DNA of 64,000 nt from assembly GCF_014641595.1 (NCBI RefSeq), contig NZ_BMIA01000003.1, forward strand, positions 620,001-684,000. Direction: 5' to 3'. The translations under genes were made by a program, and so were the position numbers. Shown piece by piece: positions 43,676 through 52,039 of the stretch; position 1 is the first letter of the stretch, and the number at the start of each line of letters is the position of its first letter. A model generated the notes under the pieces. The model did not search any database. It was not told where the DNA came from and saw nothing but the letters and a program-made list of their open reading frames with translations. Source of the DNA: Dyadobacter endophyticus. GTDB taxonomy: Bacteria > Bacteroidota > Bacteroidia > Cytophagales > Spirosomataceae.

Positions 43676-44704
43676 ATGAAAAACTCAAGAGGCATTGTTT
43701 GGGGTGGCTTGCTGGTCATTTTTGGGGTGATCTGGCTGCTCCGGAGTATGAACCTGCTCAATATCGACTGGGACCTCGTCCTTCCTTACTGGCCGGTGTT
43801 GCTCATCCTCGCCGGGGCAATCCTGATGGCCGCAGGCCGGGAGCGAGGTTCCGGCGGTATCGTTGCATTGCTGATTACACTGGCTGTTTTTGGCGGAGTT
43901 GTGAATAAAACACACCAGGCGTTCGACAACCACGGCAATAATTGGAATTTCGGCTGGGACGATGACGACGATAACGACGACCACGATTACGGCTTCCACC
44001 ACGACGACGATAGCGATAATGCCGACGACGACGAGGATAAAGACAGCGATTACAGCAAAGACCGCAACAACCCGATTAATGGCTCCTACAATTACGAAAT
44101 GGAGGATTTTATCCAAAAAGCCAACTTCAATCTGGAAGGCGGTGCAGGGTCATTTTCACTGAATGGCAATACGGCCAAGCTTTTCGAGGCAGCTACCACC
44201 AGTACAATGGTCGGTTTCCGGTCGAATACCTCGGTGAACAAGCTGGATAACTCCGCGTCGGTGACCTTGAAAATGGAAGAAGGCAATGTGAAGATCAAAA
44301 ACGGGGAAATCTCGAACCAGGCCAAAATTCATTTGAATGAAAAACCCGTCTGGAGTATAGACCTGGGCATCGGCGCCGGAAAAGGGGATTTTGATTTTAG
44401 TAATTATAAAGTTGAAAAACTAAAAGTAAGTACGGGCGTAGCTGACATGGATATCCGTCTCGGCGACAAAGTGCCTACTGCTAATGTCGATATAGAAGCA
44501 GGTGTAGCATCCGTAACGCTCGAAATCCCCGAATCTGTGGGTTGCGAAATGCATATGGATGGCGCGTTGAATGCGAAAAACATGGAAGGTTTAAACAAAG
44601 TAGGTAACGGCTATTACCGCACCTCAAACTTCGACACCGCATCGAAAAAAGTCATCGTGCATTACGAAGGCGGGCTGACCAGCATTAATATCAAACGATA
44701 CTAG
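43676..44704 (+). CDS. LiaF-like membrane protein with Asp-rich linker and toastrack domain
   Basis: A 342-residue protein. Residues 1-75 are three DUF5668-type helices (IVWGGLLVIFGVIWLLRSM, YWPVLLILAGAILM, GGIVALLITLAVFGGV). Residues about 94-130 are extremely rich in Asp and His (WDDDDDNDDHDYGFHHDDD, then DNADDDEDKDSD). The rest is a toastrack/DUF2154-type beta domain with regular strands (FSLNGNTAKLFEA, VSVTLKMEEGNV-type). The pattern fits LiaF-like envelope-stress proteins; the acidic linker could bind divalent ions. It ends the pspC unit; a terminator hairpin follows. Confidence 0.85.
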   Translation: MKNSRGIVWGGLLVIFGVIWLLRSMNLLNIDWDLVLPYWPVLLILAGAILMAAGRERGSGGIVALLITLAVFGGVVNKTHQAFDNHGNNWNFGWDDDDDNDDHDYGFHHDDDSDNADDDEDKDSDYSKDRNNPINGSYNYEMEDFIQKANFNLEGGAGSFSLNGNTAKLFEAATTSTMVGFRSNTSVNKLDNSASVTLKMEEGNVKIKNGEISNQAKIHLNEKPVWSIDLGIGAGKGDFDFSNYKVEKLKVSTGVADMDIRLGDKVPTANVDIEAGVASVTLEIPESVGCEMHMDGALNAKNMEGLNKVGNGYYRTSNFDTASKKVIVHYEGGLTSINIKRY

Positions 44705-44729
44705 CCATTCTTCCCGGTCCGACAAAAAG

Positions 44730-44763
44730 AATATCTTTGCAGCCTTTGCAAGGATATTTTTTT
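44730..44763 (+). terminator. Terminator of the pspC unit, abutting the ddpX start codon
   Basis: AATATCTTTGCA (44730-44741) pairs with TGCAAGGATATT (44747-44758; one G-T pair) around GCCTT, followed by seven T (44757-44763). The ATG of ddpX is the next base. Confidence 0.75.
44732..44739 (+). promoter_or_regulatory. -7 box of ddpX within the terminator stem
   Basis: TATCTTTG matches TAnnTTTG exactly and lies in the left arm of the hairpin. Transcription from it would start near 44746, in the loop, giving an 18-base leader that no longer contains the full stem. No good -33 box. Confidence 0.4.
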
Positions 44764-45459
44764 ATGTTTAAAACTGCCTTTTACCTGCTGCTTACTTGTA
44801 TCGCGGCAATTGAAACGACCGCCCAATCATTCAAGTCACTGCCGTCCATCGAGCAAAAAATGGTGGATCGGGGCCTGGTCGATATTCAAAAAATGGACCC
44901 GGATATTTCGGTTGAATTGAAATACTCTACCACCGACAACTTCATCGGGCGTGATGTGTATGGCGAGCTCACGCGCGCGTACCTGCAACCCGAAATGGCC
45001 AAACGGCTTGCCAAAGCCAGTGCATTACTGAAAAAAGCAAAACCAGGATACCGGTTGCTCGTTTACGACGCCGCAAGGCCCAACTCCGCGCAGTACGATC
45101 TTTGGAATGCTTTGGACCATTTGAAAATCCCTGCCCGCAGTAAAACCCAATATGTGGCAGATCCAAAAATCGGTTCGAACCATAATTTCGGTTGCGCCAT
45201 CGACCTCACCGTTACCGACGAAAAAGGCATTCCCCTCGATATGGGGACAAAATTCGATTTTTTCGGCCCGCTGGCCTATCCCCGCTCGGAACAGGAAATG
45301 CTAAAAAAAGGGAAGCTGACGGCCAAGCAGATTGAAAACCGCCAGCTTTTGCGAAAAGTGATGACACAAGGAGGGTTCAAAGTCAATACGACAGAATGGT
45401 GGCATTTCGATGGTATGTCCAAAGCGCAGGCCCGTGCTAAGTATGGAATGATCCCCTGA
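44764..45459 (+). CDS. ddpX: D-Ala-D-Ala dipeptidase (M15D), exported
   Basis: A 231-residue zinc peptidase of the VanX/DdpX family, with a signal peptide (FKTAFYLLLTCIAAIETTAQ). Zinc ligands are seen in SNHNFGCAIDLTVTD (His and Asp) and TEWWHFDG (His, with Glu as base). It hydrolyses D-alanyl-D-alanine released from peptidoglycan. Start 44764 gives the signal peptide directly; nine extra residues upstream would lie in the terminator. The location beside membrane-stress genes suits cell-wall turnover; there is no vanH/vanA, so it is not a resistance cluster. Confidence 0.92.
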   Translation: MFKTAFYLLLTCIAAIETTAQSFKSLPSIEQKMVDRGLVDIQKMDPDISVELKYSTTDNFIGRDVYGELTRAYLQPEMAKRLAKASALLKKAKPGYRLLVYDAARPNSAQYDLWNALDHLKIPARSKTQYVADPKIGSNHNFGCAIDLTVTDEKGIPLDMGTKFDFFGPLAYPRSEQEMLKKGKLTAKQIENRQLLRKVMTQGGFKVNTTEWWHFDGMSKAQARAKYGMIP

Positions 45460-45464
45460 GGAAC

Positions 45465-46184
45465 CTAGTCCGCGCGGACACTACTGCCACCAGTAACTTC
45501 CTTTTCTACTTTCGGGTTGCCACGGTAACGGACATTGCTGGCACCACTCGCTTTCACATCCAACAAACGTGTAACCCAAACCTTGGCATGGCTGGCCCCT
45601 GAAACTTCCAGATCGGACTCTTCGGTTTCGAGATCGAATGCATTGAGCTGCGATGCACCGGAAGCTTCACCGTCCAGGAACTTCATTTTTCCGAAGGTGT
45701 TGAGTCGAGACGCGCCATTAATGTCGAATTTCAATGTGGTGCCAGTTCCCTCAAAATCACATTGGGAAGCGCCTGAAAGCTCGATCTCTACGCTGGGCAA
45801 GTTTACAAAATCCTCGATCTTTGCATTCACGGCACCCGAAAAATCCACGCCTGCCAAATCTGGCATGGTTATGTCAATATCCATTCGCTGGCGCTTTTTC
45901 CAGGAGTTATTGTAGCGGGCCGTCAGTTTGCCGTCCTGCACAAAGATGTTCAGATCATCCAGGTCGTTACGCTCGCCGGTGGCTGAAACTTCAAATGCGG
46001 TACCCGATACTACATTCACCCGAATCGCATCGCTTACTTCTAATTCATCGAAATTCCGGAAATCATAAGTGCGCGTGGTCTCGCCTCTCGGTGGAATATC
46101 TTCATCCTTATTGATATACACGCAGGATTGAAGAACGGAGGCGATACTAAGGGCAATCGAAAGTGTAAGGAATGTTTGTTTCAT
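45465..46184 (-). CDS. DUF2807 (head GIN domain) lipoprotein
   Basis: A 239-residue lipoprotein. The signal ends at LQSC (Cys about 20). The mature part is a beta-helix of the DUF2807 type with repeating G-A-S/S-G-A steps: VDFSGAVNAKI, ELSGASQCDFE, INGASRLNTF, ASGASQLNAF, VSGASHAKVW and ASGASNVRY. Such proteins sit in the outer membrane or periplasm; function unknown, possibly adhesion. Start 46184 chosen for the lipoprotein signal. It is convergent with ddpX and divergent from the ECF sigma factor. Confidence 0.88.
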   Translation of the reverse strand: MKQTFLTLSIALSIASVLQSCVYINKDEDIPPRGETTRTYDFRNFDELEVSDAIRVNVVSGTAFEVSATGERNDLDDLNIFVQDGKLTARYNNSWKKRQRMDIDITMPDLAGVDFSGAVNAKIEDFVNLPSVEIELSGASQCDFEGTGTTLKFDINGASRLNTFGKMKFLDGEASGASQLNAFDLETEESDLEVSGASHAKVWVTRLLDVKASGASNVRYRGNPKVEKEVTGGSSVRAD

Positions 46185-46305
46185 GGCTAAAAGATTGTTG
46201 TTTTTCCTAGGACAAGCGACCCCCTCTTTCCCCCTATTTAAAAAAGTAAAATTTCTCGTAGGGGTATCCAGCGGGTAAGTTGTCTCATTCCAAAGGACAT
46301 CCAAA

Positions 46306-46977
46306 ATGACCGCTCTTCTATATCAGGAACCGCTAATCGAAAGAGATTATCTATTTTTGACCGAAAATCAAAAACAGATAACGGTGCACTCTTCCGACCC
46401 AGAAATAGTCAGCGCGATACGGCGGGGCGATGAACAGGCCTTTGAGCAGACCTTCCGGACCTATTATCCGAGGTTGTGCAATTATGCATGTACGATGCTG
46501 AAAGACGAAGAAGAATCGGAAGAAGTCGTGCAAACGGTGTTTCTGACGATCTGGGAGAAGCGCGAGGACCTGGAAATCACACTTTCGCTGAAATCGTATT
46601 TGTACCGGGCGGTGCACAATCACTGCCTCAACCGCTTCAAACACGCCACGGTACGCGAGGCACACAAGGATTATACCATGTACTTTTCGAGCGGGTCGTA
46701 CGACTCGGTAACCGAGGTTATCCACGCCAGCGAGCTGGAAGAACGCATTGAGCGGGCGGTGAGCACTTTGCCGGAGCAATGCCAGAAGGCATTCAGGCTG
46801 AGCCGCTTTGAAGAGTTGAAATATCAGGAAATTGCAGATCAGTTGGGAATATCCATTAAAACGGTGGAAAATCAGATAGGGAAAGCTTTGAAAATTCTGC
46901 GCACGGAACTGGCGGATTACCTGCCGGTTACACTTTGGTTATTTGGTAGTGTTGTTGAACAGTTAATCGGATCGTAA
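46306..46977 (+). CDS. RNA polymerase ECF sigma factor, Bacteroidota FecI type
   Basis: A 223-residue sigma-70-like factor. Region 2: RGDEQAFEQTFRTYYPRLCNYA then EEVVQTVFLTIWEKRE. Region 4: LPEQCQKAFRLSRFEELKYQEIADQL then SIKTVENQIGKALKILR. It is followed 2 bases later by a FecR-type anti-sigma factor and then an STN-domain protein, the usual surface-signalling trio. Start is ATG 46306; about 30 residues precede region 2. Confidence 0.93.
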   Translation: MTALLYQEPLIERDYLFLTENQKQITVHSSDPEIVSAIRRGDEQAFEQTFRTYYPRLCNYACTMLKDEEESEEVVQTVFLTIWEKREDLEITLSLKSYLYRAVHNHCLNRFKHATVREAHKDYTMYFSSGSYDSVTEVIHASELEERIERAVSTLPEQCQKAFRLSRFEELKYQEIADQLGISIKTVENQIGKALKILRTELADYLPVTLWLFGSVVEQLIGS

Positions 46978-46979
46978 CC

Positions 46980-48002
46980 ATGAACTCATCTCATGCAAAC
47001 ATATCGGAGGAACTGCTGGCACGCTACCTGGCCGACAACGCTTCGGAGTCCGAGAGAAATAATGTGGAAGCGTGGCTGACCGAATCGGAAGCCAATGCGC
47101 GGGAGCTGGCGGCCTACCGGTTGATCTGGGACCATACAGCCTCCATGAAAAAGAGCAGTGCTCCGGTGGATACCGATGCGGCCTGGAATAAAATGAAGGG
47201 TAAAATGGCTGCGTTTAAATCGCCAATGGCGGCTTCCGAAGTAAAAACCATAGAATTCCGCCCGGAAATGAAGAAACGCCGGTTACCGGTAACCGTCTGG
47301 GCAGCCGCAATGATCGCCATTCTGGTAATGGCCTTCGGATGGTTTTTCCTGATTGCCGATAAAACGCCGGAGTTGCTGAATGTTGCTACCACCAACAATA
47401 CGACCGAACAGCTCCTTCCCGACGGCACCAAAGTTTTCCTTAACTACAATTCTAAATTGACCTATCCTGAAAACTTCAAAGGCGATCTCAGAACGGTTTC
47501 GCTGCAAGGAGAGGCATTTTTTGATGTAAAACCAGATGCTGCTCATCCGTTTGTGATTCAGGCAAATGGTACTGAGATACGGGTTTTGGGAACGTCATTT
47601 AATGTGAAAGCATACAGCGAAGCTCCTGTACGCGTGGATGTTGCAACAGGAAAGGTACGCGTGAGCAAAGATGCGCACCGTGTCGAACTTGTGAAAGGCC
47701 AGAGCGCGGAAGTACTGAAAGACTCGATCCGCAGCCTCCAAGCCAATATGAATCTGATGGGCTACCGGACGCAGGTGTATGATTTCAATGCGGCCGATCT
47801 GCAAGATGTCGTCAGCTCGATCCGCGACGGCTACCACGTGGACGTGCGGCTTTCCAACGACAAGATCGCGCAATGCAGGCTCACAATCCGCTTCGAAAAA
47901 GAACCGGTAGATGCCACATTGTCCGTCATCGCCGAAACCCTCGACCTTAACCTTCGTAAAGAAGGAAAAGTTTACTGGCTCGAAGGGAACGGTTGCCAAT
48001 AG
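46980..48002 (+). CDS. FecR-type anti-sigma factor
   Basis: A 340-residue inner-membrane protein. Residues 1-85 are cytoplasmic (ISEELLARYLADNASESERNNVEAWL is the DUF4880-like sigma-binding helix), the transmembrane helix is at about 103-125 (VTVWAAAMIAILVMAFGWFFLI), and the rest is the periplasmic FecR beta domain (LPDGTKVFLNYNSKLTYPE, EAFFDVKPDAAHPF) with a terminal STN-like part. It would hold or activate the sigma factor encoded upstream. It ends 20 bases before the next predicted start. Confidence 0.93.
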   Translation: MNSSHANISEELLARYLADNASESERNNVEAWLTESEANARELAAYRLIWDHTASMKKSSAPVDTDAAWNKMKGKMAAFKSPMAASEVKTIEFRPEMKKRRLPVTVWAAAMIAILVMAFGWFFLIADKTPELLNVATTNNTTEQLLPDGTKVFLNYNSKLTYPENFKGDLRTVSLQGEAFFDVKPDAAHPFVIQANGTEIRVLGTSFNVKAYSEAPVRVDVATGKVRVSKDAHRVELVKGQSAEVLKDSIRSLQANMNLMGYRTQVYDFNAADLQDVVSSIRDGYHVDVRLSNDKIAQCRLTIRFEKEPVDATLSVIAETLDLNLRKEGKVYWLEGNGCQ

Positions 48003-48022
48003 AAACTACAAGTTATCCTGCT

Positions 48023-49840
48023 TTGAAACTACTTTACGGAATTGCTTTCTGGTGTATCTGCGTTTGTCTGCTCCCGGGCCATATTTCGGCGCAGGAATTG
48101 CTGGAAAAGCGCATTAACTTGAAAGTAACCAACCAGCCGCTCGACGAGACTTTGCAAAAAATCGGGAATATCGGCGGTTTCAGTTTCTCGTATAGCCCTG
48201 ATATGATCGATGTCAGAAGCCGCGTGTCGATCCAGGCGGTCAACCTGAGCGTACGCGAAATATTGGTTATCATCTTCAAAGACAAAGTCACGTTCAAGGA
48301 ACGCCGCCGCTATATTATCCTTCAAAAAAAACCGGAATCCGAAAAGCCGGAGGAGCCTGACAACTTCGACCTGAACGGCTATATTATCGACAACAAAACC
48401 GGCAAAAAACTGGCTAATGCGAGTATTTACGAGTCGGTAACACTGGCTTCGGCCGTGAGTAATCAATATGGTTATTACAAAATCCGCCTTCCGGCTACGC
48501 GATCATCGCTTCGTCTGGAAGTGAGGAAAGAGGATTACATCGGCAAATCCATCTCTATTCCTACCCGTAAGGATACCTATTTGCAGATTTCACTGAATCC
48601 GGACACCTTAAAACCCATTTCCGGGAAGGTCGCGACGCACACGCCCGTACAGGTGGATTCGCTGCGTACGAGAGTGGCAGTTCCGCAGTTTGAACTCGCA
48701 AAGGTGGAGTTACCGCGTGATACGATGTTTATCGACAGCTCGGCAAGCGGTAAAGCCATCACCTGGGCCGATTATGAGACGCTCCGGAAGAAATACCGTC
48801 GGGTTCAGAACAAGTTTGTAAGCGCATTTGCATCCGCCAAACAAGCCGTGCACACCCGCAATATCGAAGATACGCTGCACGCGCCCTTCCAGGCATCAAT
48901 TTTACCGTTTTTAGGTACCAATCACGAGCTTAGCGGGAATATTGTGAACGACTATTCCATTAACCTGATCGCCGGGTACTCGTTGGGTGTTTCTAAATTC
49001 GAAGTGGGCAGTCTGATCAACGTGGTGCGGGGCAATGTTACCGGTTTTCAGCTTGGCGGTGTTGCCAATGTAGTAGGTAACAACGTGACGGGTTTCCAAT
49101 ACGCCAACTTCCTTAACATGACTCTTGGCAACTTCACGGGTTTTCAGGGCACCAATTTCATCAACTATACCGGAAAGAACTTTTCGGGTTTCCAGGTCGC
49201 GGGCGTTGGTAATGTGGTTGTGGGAGTTTTGGAGGGCTACCAGTTTTCAGCCGGTTATAATTATGCGCATACCGTGCGGAAAGGCCATCAGATCGGCTTC
49301 GTCAACTATGCGGACTCTACGGGAAGGGTACCTTTCGGACTGTTTAGCTGGGTACATAGCAATGGCTACCGCCGTTACGAGTTCTCGACCGATGAGTTCA
49401 ATTATTTCAATACTGCATTTAAAACGGGCGTAGAGCGGTTTTACAACATTTTCAACCTCGGGTTCAATGGAGATACGAAAGACAAGCCGCTGTTTACCCT
49501 CGGTTATGGATTCGGTACCGCACAACGTCTGGGTAAAGGTTGGAGTGCCAACGCGGATCTTACAGGTAGCATAGTATGGCTAAACACTGACCGAAACGAC
49601 GAGATCAACCAGGGAATCATAAAATTCGCATTAGGGATCGAAAAGAAAATTGGGTCCCGGTTCGCCTTGTTCGCTGGCCCCTCGCTCAACACTTTTTTTG
49701 CCAAAGATTCGGGATTAATCAATGCAGAAGCAAAAAAAGGGCTTTCTCCCGTTTGGATAGGGAAAAAGCCCGATGGTTCCAGTAAAGCATATGGTTGGAT
49801 TGGCTTCCAGGCCGGGATCCGATTTTTAAATAAAATCTGA
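48023..49840 (+). CDS. STN/CarboxypepD_reg-like outer-membrane protein with 16-residue repeats
   Basis: A 605-residue exported protein. Start TTG 48023 yields the signal MKLLYGIAFWCICVCLLPGHISAQ-type; there is no nearby ATG. Residues 30-95 are an STN (secretin/TonB short) domain (LDETLQKIGNIGGFSFSYS), 115-195 a carboxypeptidase-regulatory-like fold (LNGYIIDNKTGKKLANASIY). From about 338 come five to six repeats of 16 residues with a GFQ core (49034-49318), then further strands. Unlike SusC-type receptors it has no obvious TonB-dependent barrel plug. It follows sigma/FecR in an operon and is likely their outer-membrane sensor or target. Confidence 0.85.
   Translation: MKLLYGIAFWCICVCLLPGHISAQELLEKRINLKVTNQPLDETLQKIGNIGGFSFSYSPDMIDVRSRVSIQAVNLSVREILVIIFKDKVTFKERRRYIILQKKPESEKPEEPDNFDLNGYIIDNKTGKKLANASIYESVTLASAVSNQYGYYKIRLPATRSSLRLEVRKEDYIGKSISIPTRKDTYLQISLNPDTLKPISGKVATHTPVQVDSLRTRVAVPQFELAKVELPRDTMFIDSSASGKAITWADYETLRKKYRRVQNKFVSAFASAKQAVHTRNIEDTLHAPFQASILPFLGTNHELSGNIVNDYSINLIAGYSLGVSKFEVGSLINVVRGNVTGFQLGGVANVVGNNVTGFQYANFLNMTLGNFTGFQGTNFINYTGKNFSGFQVAGVGNVVVGVLEGYQFSAGYNYAHTVRKGHQIGFVNYADSTGRVPFGLFSWVHSNGYRRYEFSTDEFNYFNTAFKTGVERFYNIFNLGFNGDTKDKPLFTLGYGFGTAQRLGKGWSANADLTGSIVWLNTDRNDEINQGIIKFALGIEKKIGSRFALFAGPSLNTFFAKDSGLINAEAKKGLSPVWIGKKPDGSSKAYGWIGFQAGIRFLNKI
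49034..49318 (+). repeat. 48-bp coding repeat, about six units
   Basis: Units start at 49034, 49082, 49130, 49178, 49226 and 49274, each encoding 16 residues of the form N-[VF]-[TS]-GFQ-x10. The DNA copies have diverged, but the protein pattern is regular (NVTGFQLGG, NVTGFQYAN, NFTGFQGTN, NFSGFQVAG, VLEGYQFSA, VRKGHQIGF). Confidence 0.8.
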
Positions 49841-49842
49841 GG

Positions 49843-51903
49843 CTAAAACCCAATCCGTTTCCGCCCATTCTGCACCGCCGCGCCATTCACATAAGCGCGC
49901 AGCTCTGCCAGCTCCTTCTCAAACCCGCCCGACAAGATCGGGAAGCGGCACCAGGAACGGGGGTCGAGGTTGCGGTCGTCGAGGTGGAAGGATGGGGCAT
50001 AACGCTCACGCTTCCACTGGTTTCGGCTCCACAATTTAAAGAAACGCTCTGTCCAGCCGAGCAATTGTTCGGCGCTGTAAATGCCTTTGTAGCGCACATA
50101 TAGGCTTCTGTACGATTCCAGAGGCGATTTTTTGTCCCTGATCGCCAGCCCTTCCAGGTCATTTAAAAACTCATATGGCATCAAATCTGCCTCGTCGGTC
50201 TGCGTTTGCGCCAGCGGCCGGAGCTCGGCAGTCGGTTGCAGGCTATTCACTTTTTTCAAACCTTCGATCCGGATGTGCTTGCCCTTCACTTCGCAACCCA
50301 CCGTTTCGAGCCAACGGAGCCATTGGCGCAGGTAATGCTTGTCGATACCCGCTAGCGGACTGATGCTGCCGGAAGTATCCCCATCCATGGTAGCATACCC
50401 GACAGCCGCTTCCGAGCGGTTCGAAGTAGCGAGCAACAGGTGGTTCGAGAGGTTGGTCAGCAGCCAGACTCCCGGGGCACGCACCCGCGCCTGGATGTTC
50501 TGCAATGCGATATCGTCCTGCTCCCAGGTCAGTTTACGCCCAATCTGGTCTTCTATCAGCCCCTTGTAAGTCTCTACCAAGCCGTTGATATTCACATTAT
50601 AAAATGTAGAACCAATCGATTCAGCCAACGATCGCGCCGATTCCAGCGTATCGGAAGAGCTGTTTTCAGTTCCCTGGTAAATATTATGGATCAAAACTCT
50701 GGCAAGATCCTCCTCGGTTTTGGCCGACTGGATATCCTTCATGTAAGACAGTTTCTGCTTGAAGCGGTCCATACCGATACTTTCATCGGCCAGCCGGATC
50801 ATTAACCCGCATAATGCAGTACAAGCGCAGGAATCGGCCCCGCCCGAAAGCGATATCGTAAAACCGTTTGAACGGCTTTTCCTCAGATAATCAAACAATG
50901 CAAGGCATTCCGCCCTTGCGAACTCTTCTTCTTTTAAAGAACCGCCTTTTTCAAACGGCTCAATATCAGGAACCTGAGGCAATACAGGTTCAATATCCGG
51001 AAAATCAAAACGGGCAGGTATCCTCCACGTCCGCTCTTTGGACGGAACGGCAATTTTGCTCTGAACCTGACTTAATCGGGCGGATTCCGTGTCGATAACG
51101 GCTGTTGTGATCACAAAATCCTCGTAGCTGAACCGCGGACTGGAAGCGAGCAGGTCGCCGTTCGAAGCGATCATCGCATCACCATCATAAATAGCCCTAC
51201 CAGCCTCATTACCAAGCAAATTCGTATAAATATAACTGCATGAGAACGACCTGGAAGCATCGACGACCAGCTTTTCACGCACCATAAATTTATTGAATGC
51301 AAAATGGCTCGCGCTGGGGTTCAGGATAATATCGACCCCTCGCTCGTAGTGCCTGCGCGCGGGACGATTGGCCACCCAGCCATCCTCACATATTTCGAAT
51401 GCAATCTTCACACCGTGCGAGCCACCCAGGACCGGACCAGAGGCGACGTCAAAAATCACATCGCCGATCGGGTAAAACATCTGGTTCACTTCGATACTTT
51501 CCACCGCGCCGGGCTGCCACGGCCTGAACCACCGCGCCTCGTAGTGAATGCCGTTGTTCGCCAGGTTTTGTTTGCAGTAAAAGCCGGCAATCTGTTTGTT
51601 GGAAATCAGACAGGCTGCATTATACAAGCTTCCATTATGCCGCAATGGCAAACCCACCGCAACGATCATCCCTGCTGTTTCCTCCACTACTTCGAGCAGG
51701 CACCGCTGGGCCTGTTCAACCATGTCGGGCGCGAAAAAATAGTCGTCGCAGCCATAACCCGAAATACACAGTTCGGGCAGGCACAACAGGCTTACATCCT
51801 GCTTCCGTGCCTCCTTGATCGCATCGACGATATTTCGGGTATTGGCCTCCCAGGCCATGGGTGTCTGGTTTACAACTCCGGAAGCAACTTTGATCAATGG
51901 CAT
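49843..51903 (-). CDS. nadE: Glutamine-dependent NAD+ synthetase
   Basis: A 686-residue two-domain enzyme that amidates deamido-NAD+. The N-terminal nitrilase-type glutaminase has LLCLPELCISGYG (Glu), a mid-domain Lys and KIAFEICEDGWV (Cys). The C-terminal synthetase has the ATP motif SLSGGADSCA. Both are intact, so it can use glutamine. Length fits the long fungal/actinobacterial-like form. It is convergent with the STN gene, 2 bases away. Confidence 0.95.
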   Translation of the reverse strand: MPLIKVASGVVNQTPMAWEANTRNIVDAIKEARKQDVSLLCLPELCISGYGCDDYFFAPDMVEQAQRCLLEVVEETAGMIVAVGLPLRHNGSLYNAACLISNKQIAGFYCKQNLANNGIHYEARWFRPWQPGAVESIEVNQMFYPIGDVIFDVASGPVLGGSHGVKIAFEICEDGWVANRPARRHYERGVDIILNPSASHFAFNKFMVREKLVVDASRSFSCSYIYTNLLGNEAGRAIYDGDAMIASNGDLLASSPRFSYEDFVITTAVIDTESARLSQVQSKIAVPSKERTWRIPARFDFPDIEPVLPQVPDIEPFEKGGSLKEEEFARAECLALFDYLRKSRSNGFTISLSGGADSCACTALCGLMIRLADESIGMDRFKQKLSYMKDIQSAKTEEDLARVLIHNIYQGTENSSSDTLESARSLAESIGSTFYNVNINGLVETYKGLIEDQIGRKLTWEQDDIALQNIQARVRAPGVWLLTNLSNHLLLATSNRSEAAVGYATMDGDTSGSISPLAGIDKHYLRQWLRWLETVGCEVKGKHIRIEGLKKVNSLQPTAELRPLAQTQTDEADLMPYEFLNDLEGLAIRDKKSPLESYRSLYVRYKGIYSAEQLLGWTERFFKLWSRNQWKRERYAPSFHLDDRNLDPRSWCRFPILSGGFEKELAELRAYVNGAAVQNGRKRIGF

Positions 51904-51977
51904 GGATGGTGGTATGTTTTCGACTCTGTAATGTCTTTGTATAAATCAAGGCAGGCAACTTAATAAAAAAATGCCTT

Positions 51978-52009
51978 TTTCGAACCGCTAAGGTTTTTTC
52001 CTATTTTTG
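51978..52009 (+). promoter_or_regulatory. Promoter of the LolE-type permease gene
   Basis: TTTC at 51978-51981, a 20-base spacer and TATTTTTG at 52002-52009 (exact TAnnTTTG). The -7 box overlaps a TTG at 52007, so that codon cannot be the start; this supports 52040. Confidence 0.55.
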
Positions 52010-52039
52010 TCAACAACTAATTTAAAGAACAGATTCCTC

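Noticed and set aside
44764..45459. Vancomycin-resistance gene (vanX)
   Set aside because: No vanH, vanA or two-component genes nearby; chromosomal DdpX-type dipeptidases are common.
49034..49318. Regular 48-bp spacing as a CRISPR-like array
   Set aside because: The repeats are in frame, encode a protein pattern and differ at DNA level; there are no spacers.
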